Assembly (NCBI GenBank): GCA_007134165.1
Contig: SLLJ01000433.1
Span: 1 to 9,832 of the forward strand
DNA: 9,832 nt
Direction: 5' to 3'
From: Nitriliruptoraceae bacterium
Lineage (GTDB): Bacteria; Actinomycetota; Nitriliruptoria; Nitriliruptorales; Nitriliruptoraceae
Shown: positions 1-6,741 of the stretch, piece after piece
Layout: the number at the start of each line of letters is the position of its first letter
Numbering within the stretch: position 1 is the stretch's first letter
The notes under the pieces: model-generated
Told to the model about the DNA's origin: nothing
The model's database searches: none
Seen by the model: the letters and a program-made list of their open reading frames with translations, nothing else
Translations under genes and position numbers: made by a program

Positions 1-52
1 GCCCACCAGCCACGCCCACCAGCCACGCCCACCAGCCACGCCCACCGGCCAC
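1..52. repeat. 13-bp tandem repeat, four copies at the window edge
   Basis: Four consecutive 13-bp units (GCCCACCAGCCAC) start at base 1; the fourth has one change (A to G). A degenerate CCACCACCAGCCAC tail continues to about base 67. The array may extend beyond the left edge. Since 13 is not a multiple of three, a protein reading through it would not have a simple repeated peptide, which favours a non-coding intergenic minisatellite. No recognisable coding frame covers it. Confidence 0.8.
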
Positions 53-145
53 CACCACCAGCCACGGCCGGCGCACCCGACGAAACCGTGCGACGCACGG
101 CGGACCTGCCGGTAGGTTGTGTCCTTCGACGCCAGGATCACGACC

Positions 146-153
146 AAGGAGGA
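146..153 (+). promoter_or_regulatory. Shine-Dalgarno that sets the selenoprotein start
   Basis: AAGGAGGA lies 5-6 nt before the ATG at 159 and is close to the full anti-SD complement. It matters because it marks 159 as a genuine initiation site. That ATG is in the same frame as the downstream peroxiredoxin-like sequence but is separated from it by the TGA at 288-290. It is stronger than any site near the alternative GTG at 312. Confidence 0.8.
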
Positions 154-158
154 CGGAC

Positions 159-737
159 ATGGGCACTGCTCCCGAACCAGGGAAGCGCGCGCCCTCGCTC
201 GACCTCCCGACCTTGAGGGGCGGCCGAGTAGTCGGCGTCAACCTGCTCGGAGGACCGATCCTCGTGTCGTTCCTGCGTCACGCCGGTTGACTGATCTGTC
301 GAGCGCACCTCGTGAAGGTGCGGCAACGGTGGGACCAGTGGGAAGCCATCGGGGCGGCAGCCGTGTTCGTGGTGTTCGACGAGCCTGACCTCCTCCAGCA
401 GACCATGTTTGACGGGATCGACGTGGCAGAACTGCCGTTCGAAGTCGCGGTCGACCGCGAGCGCGTCAGCTACGACGCCTGGGGCCTGACTCGGGCGCGC
501 CACCGGGACATCTGGCTCGACCCGAATGTCTACCGCACGTACTGGCGTCTGATGCGCGCGGGCGATCGGCTCCGGCCCGGCGGATCCGACGTGCTCCAGC
601 TCGGCGGTGACTTCGTGGTCGACTCCCGCGGCCGGATCGTGTACGCGCGGCCCCAGGAACGCGACGACCGCCCGGCGGTCAGCGAACTGCTCGCGGCCGC
701 GAAGCGCATGCGTGGTCCCGAGGACCGGGATCCGTAG
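159..737 (+). CDS. Peroxiredoxin-like selenoprotein (AhpC/TSA_2, SelU/PRXL2-like), TGA at 288-290 read as Sec
   Basis: From the ATG at 159 the frame reads 43 residues, meets TGA at 288-290, and continues to TAG at 735-737, giving 192 residues with Sec at 44. The N-terminal part (APSLDLPTLRGG...GPILVSFLRHAG) has the opening strand and turn of a thioredoxin-fold peroxiredoxin. The motif FLRHAG-U-LICRAHL matches the family pattern in which a redox Cys (or Sec) is followed two residues later by a second Cys. Here U44 is the peroxidatic position and C47 the likely resolving residue; no other Cys follows. The later part (the YDAWGLTRAR region, GGDFVVDSRGRIVYAR) fits AhpC/TSA_2 proteins, which include the eukaryotic SelU/PRXL2 group. 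The likely role is thiol- or selenol-dependent reduction in the cytoplasm; the substrate is unknown. Conventional annotation would start at GTG 312 and lose the active site. A pseudogene with a nonsense mutation is the alternative, but the position of the TGA, the hairpin and the adjacent selD-selB argue strongly for Sec. Confidence 0.87.
291..338 (+). promoter_or_regulatory. Candidate bacterial SECIS element just after the UGA
   Basis: The core is a perfect 7-bp stem, CGCACCT (304-310) with AGGTGCG (316-322), closing a 5-nt loop CGTGA (311-315) that has G as its second base. Twenty nucleotides separate the UGA from the loop. A weaker basal stem pairs 291-297 with 332-338 with one A-C mismatch, so the fold could start right after the UGA as in E. 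coli fdhF. Known bacterial SECIS hairpins lie within the coding sequence at this distance, carry a G early in the apical loop, and are bound by the C-terminal winged-helix domains of SelB, encoded 1.6 kb downstream. Folding was done by eye. Confidence 0.75.
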
Positions 738-836
738 CCAGCACGAACCTGCCGATGGTCACCGGCGTGGCTGACCGAGGCGAACTCGTCGGACATACTG
801 GCCGCGACGCCCAGAAGCGCCGAGAGACGCCGAGAG

Positions 837-887
837 GCGCGGAGCAAGGCAGGAAGGCTGGCGCCCCGCCGCTTTGCTCGCCCGCGC
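837..887 (+). other. Strong inverted repeat in the 162-bp gap before selD
   Basis: GCGCG (837-841) pairs with CGCGC (883-887), and GAGCAA (842-847) pairs with TTGCTC (874-879), with a 3-nt bulge at 880-882. Within the loop, GGCG (860-863) and CGCC (867-870) can form a small second hairpin. No T-run follows, so it is not a canonical intrinsic terminator. It could attenuate or insulate selD from the selenoprotein gene, or be incidental in GC-rich DNA. The rest of the gap holds a short near-direct repeat (CGCCGAGAG twice at about 819-836) and no tRNA-like cloverleaf that I can fold. Confidence 0.35.
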
Positions 888-899
888 GATCGAGGACGC

Positions 900-1844
900 G
901 TGTCGAACCCCACCATGACCACTCCACGCTTGACCGCACTGAGCCACGGTGCCGGCTGTGCGTGCAAGTTGAGCCTGGACGAACTGCAAGGGATCCTCGC
1001 CGGGGTCAGTTGGCCGGAGCACGATGACCTGATCGTCGGACTCGCGAGCGGCGACGACGCCGCGGTGTGGCGGCAACCCGACGGTCGCGTCATGGTCGTC
1101 ACCACCGACTTCTTCACGCCGCTGGTCGATGACCCTCGCGATTGGGGCCGGATCGCGGTGACCAATGCGTTCAGCGACGTGTACGCGATGGGGGCGACAC
1201 CGCGGGTGGCGCTGAACCTGGTTGGGTGGCCGCGCGACCTGGACTTCGACCTGCTCCGCGACGTGCTCGACGGAGCCGCAAGAGTGGCCAGCGACGCCGG
1301 CTACGTGATCGCCGGGGGCCACTCGATCGACCGTCTCGAGCCACTGTTCGGCCAGGTCGTGATCGGGGACGACGACTTGCTCACGGCGGCCTACCGAGCA
1401 GCGGTCCGAGAGATGGCCCGCCTGAACCGTGACGCCGCCCGCATCGCCCGCGAACATCGGGCCACCGCCGCCACCGACGTCACCAGGTTCGGGCTCCTCG
1501 GTCACCTCCACCGGCTCGCCCTTGCCAGCGGGGTCGCCGCCACCCTCGACGCCGAGGCAACACCCCTGCTGCCCCACGTCGATGAACTGCTCGACGCGGG
1601 GTACGTCCCTGGCGGATGTCAGCGAAACGCCGATCAGGCCGGCCGCTTCCTCACCGACCCGCCGTCCGACCGGCCCCGGCTGCTGCTTGCCGACGCGCAG
1701 ACCTCCGGCGGCCTGCTGTTCACCGTGGACATCGATCGCGCCGAGCCCGCCCTCGCCGCCCTCACGACGCTCGGCCACCACGCGGCCGTGGTCGACAGCA
1801 CGCGTGAGGGCCCGCCGGGGAGCATCCGGGTGATCGAGCCGTGA
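900..1844 (+). CDS. selD: Selenide, water dikinase (selenophosphate synthetase) SelD, short variant
   Basis: SelD makes selenophosphate from selenide and ATP, the selenium donor for Sec-tRNA. The glycine-rich N-terminus SHGAGCACK places the catalytic Cys at 20 and Lys at 23. Metal/ATP-binding aspartates are visible in GDDAAVW (52-53), TTDFF (70), NAFSDVYAMG (93) and TDVT (193). PGG-x-x-RN and DAQTSGGLL mark the C-terminal domain. The product is 314 residues, against about 347 in E. coli. The shortage is concentrated after GGHSID...VVIG (about residue 156), where the usual segment with L-TKP-x-G is absent and the frame goes straight to the MARLN helix. The normally invariant DVTGFG reads DVTRFG. 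The GTG at 900 is chosen because GAGGA lies 3 nt upstream; ATG 915 is possible but has no SD. selB starts 49 bp downstream, so the two are probably co-transcribed. Identity is secure; full activity is uncertain. Confidence 0.93.
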   Translation: MSNPTMTTPRLTALSHGAGCACKLSLDELQGILAGVSWPEHDDLIVGLASGDDAAVWRQPDGRVMVVTTDFFTPLVDDPRDWGRIAVTNAFSDVYAMGATPRVALNLVGWPRDLDFDLLRDVLDGAARVASDAGYVIAGGHSIDRLEPLFGQVVIGDDDLLTAAYRAAVREMARLNRDAARIAREHRATAATDVTRFGLLGHLHRLALASGVAATLDAEATPLLPHVDELLDAGYVPGGCQRNADQAGRFLTDPPSDRPRLLLADAQTSGGLLFTVDIDRAEPALAALTTLGHHAAVVDSTREGPPGSIRVIEP

Positions 1845-1893
1845 GCAGTGGCCCATGCTCTGCCGCCGCATTGCTGCTGACGAGCATCACGTG

Positions 1894-3978
1894 ATGCAGG
1901 TCGTTGCGACCGCCGGGCACGTCGACCACGGCAAGAGCGCCCTGGTGCGGGCGCTGACCGGGCGCGAGCCGGACCGCCTCGACGAGGAGCGCCGCCGCGG
2001 GCTCACGATCGACCTCGGCTACGTGTGGACCGACCTGCAGGCGGCCGGACGGACCGTCACGGTCGCGTTCGTGGACGTGCCGGGCCACGACCGCTTCCTG
2101 ACCAACATGCTGGCCGGGGTCGGTGCGGTGCACGAGGTGCTGTTCGTGGTCGCCGCCGACGACGGGTGGTCGGCCCAGTCCGAGGAGCACCTCGAGATCG
2201 TCACCGTGCTACGCCGGCGCATCACGGCTGCCGTGGTGACCAAGGCGGGCCCAGCCGGCCCGACGCGCACGAGCGAGGTCATCGCCCAGGTCCGTCAGCG
2301 GCTCGCCCGCGCGGGAGCGGAAGCAGCACCCGTCCTGGCCGTGGACGCGCTGGACGGCTCCGGACTCGACGAGCTGCGCACGACCCTCGTGCAACGACTG
2401 TCCCACGCGTCGCGGGACGACCGAGCGGTGGACGACCGAGCGCGGGACGACCAAGCGGTGGACGACCGAGCGCGGGACGACCAAGCGGTGGACGACCGAG
2501 CGGTGGACGACCGAGCGGTGGACGACCGAGCGCGGGACGACCGAGCGCGGGACGACCGAGCGCGGGACGACCGGGTGGGAGACGAGGGCACGGACTCCGG
2601 CCCGCACGTTGAGGGCTTCTCCGAGGCCTTGTTCACCCGGCTGTGGATCGATCGTGCGTTCTCGGTCGCCGGTGCCGGGACCGTGGTCACGGGCACCCTG
2701 ACGAGCGGAGGACTGCAGCGCGGTGATCGGGTCGCGGTGCTGCCAGGTTGGGCCCGGGGTCGGATCCGTGACCTGCGCAGCCTCGAGGTCCCGGTCGACG
2801 CGGCGGTGGCACCCGCGCGGGTAGCGGTGGCGCTGGCCGGCGTCGCCACCACCGAGGTCGAGCGCGGAGCAGCGCTGGTCGGGCTGCGCGCCGACGACAC
2901 CCCCGCCGGCCTGGCGACCGACGCCGTGGACGTGTGGCTCGAGGTCCTCGATCACGGACCGGTCGGGCACCGGGGTGCGTGGCAGTTGCACCTGGGCACC
3001 GCCCATCGGCAGGCGCGGGTCCTCCCGCTGCTCGGAGACCTTCAGCCGGGCGAGCAGGGCCCCGCCCGAATCGAGGTCGAGGAACCGCTGCCGGTGCAGG
3101 TCGGTGATCGGTTCGTGCTGCGGGAGATCGGCCGACGCATCACCGCCGCTGGTGGCACGGTGCTCGATCCTGTCCCATCGCGCACCCGCCGGGGGGTGAC
3201 CCAGCGCCTGATACATGCCGAAGCGCTCGAAGCCGTCCACGACGCCCGGGAGGGTGTGTCCCGTGCCGCCGCACTGGTCGCGCTGCGCGGCGGCGCGGCG
3301 GCGCTGACGGACCTGGAGGCCGCGATCGGACAGCCCCTGGGTGCGGAGCTGGACCACGACCAACAGGTCGCGGTGATCGACACGATGGCCATCGATGGGC
3401 AGCACCTCGAGCGGTGGCAGGCCGCAGCGGTCGAGAGCGCACACGGAGCGAGCGCCGAGGATCCCGTGGTCACCCGTGACCAGTTGCTCGGCGCCGCCGA
3501 GGCCAGCGGCTGCCCACGCGCGGTCTGGCCAGCCGTGCTTCGGGCAGCGGTTGCGTCCGGCGAGGTGGCCGAGGTCGGCGGCCGGCTCGTGCACCGCGAC
3601 CACCTCGACGTCTACCTGACCAGACGCGACGAGAAGACTCAGCGGCTGCTGCACGCGCTGGCCGGTCCCGAACTGGCCTGCGTCGATGCCGCCCGGGTCG
3701 ACGACGAGTTCGGCCTGGCGTGCTTCGAACTCCAGCCGCTGATCGATGATGGGCACCTGCTGCAGCACGAGGGACTGCTCTTCACCCCCGACACCGTGCA
3801 ACGCGCCGTCGAAGCGCTCGACGCCGGTCCGGGTGCCGGCGGGACTGGGTTCACCGCCTCCGATGCGCGGCGGACCTGGGGGCTGACCCGCCGCTTCGCC
3901 GTGCCGCTGCTCGAGTATCTCCGGGCGACTGGCCGCACGACCTTCGACGGCACGACGCACCGTCGGGTGGCGGTCTGA
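1894..3978 (+). CDS. selB: Selenocysteine-specific translation elongation factor SelB
   Basis: SelB is a GTPase that delivers Sec-tRNA to UGA codons preceding a SECIS hairpin. G1 GHVDHGKS (8-15), the switch-I region RRRGLTIDLGY and G3 DVPGH (61-65) are present. G4 reads TKAG (116-119), where the family has (N/T)KxD. G5 reads VDAL (150-153), where Ser-Ala is usual. Residues 175-229 are a tandem pentapeptide insert. Domain II starts near residue 250 (LWIDRAFSV...GTVVTGTL). The C-terminal third contains the SECIS-binding winged-helix repeats, ending with FTASDAR...FAVPLLEYLRATG (from about 652), a typical SelB terminus. The product is 694 residues, against 614 in E. coli; the repeat accounts for most of the excess. 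I chose the ATG at 1894 because family members begin M-x-VVATAGHVDHGK; GTG 1891 or ATG 1855 would add residues without similarity. Confidence 0.93.
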   Translation: MQVVATAGHVDHGKSALVRALTGREPDRLDEERRRGLTIDLGYVWTDLQAAGRTVTVAFVDVPGHDRFLTNMLAGVGAVHEVLFVVAADDGWSAQSEEHLEIVTVLRRRITAAVVTKAGPAGPTRTSEVIAQVRQRLARAGAEAAPVLAVDALDGSGLDELRTTLVQRLSHASRDDRAVDDRARDDQAVDDRARDDQAVDDRAVDDRAVDDRARDDRARDDRARDDRVGDEGTDSGPHVEGFSEALFTRLWIDRAFSVAGAGTVVTGTLTSGGLQRGDRVAVLPGWARGRIRDLRSLEVPVDAAVAPARVAVALAGVATTEVERGAALVGLRADDTPAGLATDAVDVWLEVLDHGPVGHRGAWQLHLGTAHRQARVLPLLGDLQPGEQGPARIEVEEPLPVQVGDRFVLREIGRRITAAGGTVLDPVPSRTRRGVTQRLIHAEALEAVHDAREGVSRAAALVALRGGAAALTDLEAAIGQPLGAELDHDQQVAVIDTMAIDGQHLERWQAAAVESAHGASAEDPVVTRDQLLGAAEASGCPRAVWPAVLRAAVASGEVAEVGGRLVHRDHLDVYLTRRDEKTQRLLHALAGPELACVDAARVDDEFGLACFELQPLIDDGHLLQHEGLLFTPDTVQRAVEALDAGPGAGGTGFTASDARRTWGLTRRFAVPLLEYLRATGRTTFDGTTHRRVAV
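2416..2580 (+). repeat. In-frame 15-bp minisatellite inside selB (11 units)
   Basis: Eleven contiguous 15-bp units of consensus GACGACCGAGCGSKG encode DDRAV or DDRAR, with DDQAV in units 3 and 5 and a degenerate last unit DDRVG. The unit length preserves frame. The two sub-types alternate in the first half, and three identical DDRAR units sit at 8-10, a pattern expected from unequal exchange or slippage. The peptide is highly charged and likely disordered, and lies between the G domain and domain II. Confidence 0.95.
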
Positions 3979-3986
3979 CCGACCGG

Positions 3987-4406
3987 TCATCGCGTCGGCA
4001 GATCGGGGTGCCACCGGGCGCGGCCGGCGACGGGGTAGCCCGCCCGTTCCCAGGCGTCGATGCCTCCCACCAGGCGGGCGACCTTGCGGTAGCCCAGCCC
4101 CAAGAGGGCCTCAACCGCCTCGTTCGAGCGAGCCCCACCCCCAACCTGCTGGACGACGATGGTCAACCGCTGTGGGTCGAGCCGCGGGTGGTGCTCCTCA
4201 CGAGAAGGATCGGCCTGCGCCCCGAGGACGTCGGCGCTCACATGGACCGCTCCCGCGATCCAGCCCTGCTCGGCCACCTCCTCGACCGTACGGACGTCGA
4301 TGACGGTCGCGTCCTGTGCCAGCAGGTGTGCCTCGAGCTCGGCTGGGCTGAGCTCGCGAACCTCGGCTCGGGTCCGGCGGGGTGCACGCTGGGTGATCTG
4401 GGCCAT
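3987..4406 (-). CDS. Single-domain rhodanese-like protein lacking the catalytic cysteine
   Basis: A 139-residue protein of one rhodanese domain: VIDVRTVEEVAEQGWIAGAVHVSA (split about 35-58) is the entry motif and LVGGIDAWERAGYPV (112-126) the C-terminal signature. The active-site loop, normally C-R-x-G-x-R-S, reads QQVGGGARS (86-94). No Cys occurs anywhere in the chain, so sulfurtransferase activity through a persulfide is not expected. It may be a binding or regulatory version. The ATG at 4406 is preceded by AGGAGG (complement of 4415-4420) at 8 nt. The frame is open far upstream on this strand, but that is shadow of the TPR gene. Its stop lies 8 bp from that of selB, tail to tail. Association with selenium metabolism is only positional. 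Confidence 0.88.
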   Translation of the reverse strand: MAQITQRAPRRTRAEVRELSPAELEAHLLAQDATVIDVRTVEEVAEQGWIAGAVHVSADVLGAQADPSREEHHPRLDPQRLTIVVQQVGGGARSNEAVEALLGLGYRKVARLVGGIDAWERAGYPVAGRARWHPDLPTR

Positions 4407-4524
4407 GGGGTCTGCCTCCTCGATGTGGGGTCGACAAGGAGGCGGAAGGATCCGTGTCACGCGGGGAACACCGCCGGACGACCACCGGGCTGCGGTGTCA
4501 CGACGGTCACGCGGCACCCTGTCG

Positions 4525-4544
4525 TATGCTGATCGCGGAGGGAG
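4525..4544 (+). promoter_or_regulatory. Possible -10 box and SD for the TPR gene
   Basis: TATGCT (4525-4530) resembles a TAnnnT -10 element. GGAGGGAG (4537-4544) follows as a ribosome binding site 9 nt before the ATG at 4554. No convincing -35 is seen 16-19 bp upstream. The intergenic region also has two TGTCACG copies (from 4456 and 4496), which could be operator half-sites. The SD is solid; the promoter is tentative. Confidence 0.35.
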
Positions 4545-4553
4545 AACGCCGTC

Positions 4554-6647
4554 ATGCCCACCGACTACCAGGTCGGTGTCGAGCCCGACGTCGAGGTTCG
4601 CGCCGAGATCGCACGCGGAGACTGGCAGCGCGCGCTCGCCCGCCTGCGTGCAATCGAACAGCACCGGGACCTGACACCCGGCGAACTCGAACTGCTCGCC
4701 GAGGTGGCGTACGGCGCCGGGGAACTCGAAGCCGCCATCGGTGCGTGGGAGCGCCTGCACGCCCAGGCCCTGACCGCCGGGGAGCGGGTGCTGGCGGCCC
4801 GGGCAGCGACCAGTGTGGCGATGTACCTGATGATGGACTCGGGGCTGATGGCCCCCGTGCGGGCGTGGGCCAACCGTGCCCAGCGGCTGCTCGCCGACGA
4901 GGACGAGGGCCCCGTCCACGCGTGGCTCGCGATGACCTTCACCTATGAGCGGCTGCTGTCCGGGGACCTGGCACAGGCCGGTCAGTGGGCTGAGACGGCC
5001 ATCGCCATCGGCGATCGGCGTGACGCGCCGTCCCCGGCGACGCTGGCACGGATCGCGCGGGCGCGGCTGAAGATCCTCGCCGGGCAGGTCGAGGAAGGAC
5101 TCGGACTGCTCGACGATGCTGCCGTGACCATCATGTCCGGAACGATCGACCCGCTCGTCGTTGGGATGGCGTTCTGCGAGCTGATCTGCGCGATGCAGGG
5201 ACTCGCGCAGTACGACCGAGCCGAGCAGTGGACCGACGCGATGGAGCGGTGGCGCCACCACCACGCCGTCGGGGGGATCAACGGTCGCTGCCGCGTGCAC
5301 CGTGCCGAGATCCTCCGGCTGCGGGGAACCTGCGAGGCTGCCGAGGCCGAGGCCCTGCACGCCTGTGCCGAGCTGCGCCCGTGGATGCGACGCGAGTTCG
5401 GCTGGCCGCTGACTGAACTCGGCACCATCCGGTTGCGGCGAGGCGACCTCGCCGGTGCCGAGGAAGCGCTGCTCGAGGCCTACACGCACGGCTGGGACCC
5501 GCAGCCTGGGCTCGCGCTGCTGCGGTTGGCGCAGGGCGAGGTGCAACGGGCGGTGGCCGTGATCGACGACGCCCTCGAACGGCCGGTGAACGCCCCATCG
5601 AAGGAGCGGCCACCCCACACCGGACTGCGTCGGGCACCACTGCTGGAAGCGCAGGTGGAGATCAGCCTCGCCGACGACGATCCGGGCACAGCCCGCCGCG
5701 CGGCCGCGGAGCTGCGCGACATCGCCCGGCAGTTCCACAGCCGTGCGCTGACCGCCAGCGCGACACTCGCACAGGCACGGGTAGCACTCGCCGAGGACGC
5801 CCCGGAGGCCGCCGTCGCCGACGCCAGCACCGCGGTCGAGACCTGGTGCGAGATCGGCGCTCCGTACGAGGCTGCGACCGCCCGGCTCGTCGTCTCCGAG
5901 GCTCTCGTACGGTGCGGGAGGGTGCAGGCCGTCCACGCCGAGCACCGGGCTGCCAAGCGGGCGTTCGAGGCGATGGGCGCCAAGCCGATCGCACCGCCGG
6001 TCGCGGTCACCCTCGCCGTCGGCACCGCCCGGGACGGCGGTGTCGGAGCGACCTCGACCGACGAGGCCATGGTCTTCCGGGCGGAGGGCGACACCCGCAC
6101 CATCCGGTTCGACGGCACCACGGTGCTGCTGCGTGATCTCAAGGGGATGCGCTACCTCGCGCAGCTGCTGCGCGAGCCCGGTCGCGAGTTCCACGTGCTC
6201 GATCTGACAAGCCGTGAGACCGGCCAGCCGGCCGAGTCGCGGCCACCGGACACCGAATCGCTGACCGCCAGGACGGCGGACGACACCGGCCCGATCATCG
6301 ACGACGAGGCCAGGCAGGCCTACCAGCGACGCCTGCACGAGATCGAGGACGACATCGACGAGGCCACCCGCAACGGCGACGTGGACCGGATCGCACTGGC
6401 CACGGCCGACCGCGACTACCTCGTCACCGAGCTGTCGCGTGCGGTGGGCCTGGGTGGCCGCTCCCGAACAACCGGTTCGACCTCGGAACGGGCACGTGCC
6501 GCCGTCACCCGTGCCGTTCGCTACGCCATGGACCGGATCGCCGAGCACCACCCCGGACTCGCCGACCACCTCGAACACAGCATCAGGACCGGCACCTACT
6601 GCAGCTACGACCCGGATCCACGCCACCCTCCGAGATGGCAGACCTGA
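4554..6647 (+). CDS. TPR-repeat protein with actinobacterial regulator-type C-terminal domain
   Basis: A 697-residue soluble protein. Residues about 10-480 are a helical array of Ala/Leu-rich TPR-like units, for example GELEAAIGAWERL near 57 and GDLAQAGQWAETAIAIGD near 132, as in the sensor halves of MalT/LuxR-type regulators. From about 506 a distinct domain starts (MVFRAEGDTRTIRFDG, then LLRDLKGMRYLAQLLREPG and FHVLDL). It has a charged helix/coiled coil (about 585-625) and ends with ERARAAVTRAVRYAMDRI and IRTGTYCSYDPD. I recall this C-terminal module from actinobacterial proteins that also carry an AAA/NTPase or LuxR part. No Walker A motif and no helix-turn-helix are evident here, so the protein may work as an adaptor or sensor. 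There are no signal peptide or membrane segments. It is transcribed divergently from the rhodanese gene and converges on the MFS gene. The function is unknown. Confidence 0.85.
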   Translation: MPTDYQVGVEPDVEVRAEIARGDWQRALARLRAIEQHRDLTPGELELLAEVAYGAGELEAAIGAWERLHAQALTAGERVLAARAATSVAMYLMMDSGLMAPVRAWANRAQRLLADEDEGPVHAWLAMTFTYERLLSGDLAQAGQWAETAIAIGDRRDAPSPATLARIARARLKILAGQVEEGLGLLDDAAVTIMSGTIDPLVVGMAFCELICAMQGLAQYDRAEQWTDAMERWRHHHAVGGINGRCRVHRAEILRLRGTCEAAEAEALHACAELRPWMRREFGWPLTELGTIRLRRGDLAGAEEALLEAYTHGWDPQPGLALLRLAQGEVQRAVAVIDDALERPVNAPSKERPPHTGLRRAPLLEAQVEISLADDDPGTARRAAAELRDIARQFHSRALTASATLAQARVALAEDAPEAAVADASTAVETWCEIGAPYEAATARLVVSEALVRCGRVQAVHAEHRAAKRAFEAMGAKPIAPPVAVTLAVGTARDGGVGATSTDEAMVFRAEGDTRTIRFDGTTVLLRDLKGMRYLAQLLREPGREFHVLDLTSRETGQPAESRPPDTESLTARTADDTGPIIDDEARQAYQRRLHEIEDDIDEATRNGDVDRIALATADRDYLVTELSRAVGLGGRSRTTGSTSERARAAVTRAVRYAMDRIAEHHPGLADHLEHSIRTGTYCSYDPDPRHPPRWQT

Positions 6648-6741
6648 ACCTGATGGGCGACTCGAAACGCGCTCGGCGCCGGCCTTGTCCGTCCGGGGCC
6701 GCTTGCAACGGCGGGACCTGACGACGCCCATCGCCAGGCGC

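Noticed and set aside
86..100. Hairpin CCGTGC-GAC-GCACGG as a terminator of an upstream gene
   Set aside because: The stem is perfect, but no T-run follows and no upstream gene is visible; short hairpins are common at this GC content.
119..388. 89-codon ORF overlapping the 5' half of the selenoprotein
   Set aside because: It is Arg/Pro/Ser-rich, lacks similarity, and lies in another frame from the ATG with the strong SD.
3971..3988. Palindromic CGGTC/GACCG/CGGTC between the selB and rhodanese stops as a bidirectional terminator
   Set aside because: The arms are 4-5 bp with loops of 0-2 nt and no T-tracts, so a stable terminator cannot form.
2209..4014. A 601-codon minus-strand frame opposite selB, and the Gly-Arg-Pro repeat frame on the plus strand at 2025-2612
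   Set aside because: Both are shadows of selB; the repeated peptides come from the 15-bp minisatellite read in wrong frames.
6652..6732. Inverted repeat GATGGGCG / CGCCCATC between the convergent TPR and MFS genes
   Set aside because: The 8-bp arms are separated by 65 nt without T-runs; too weak to call a terminator.
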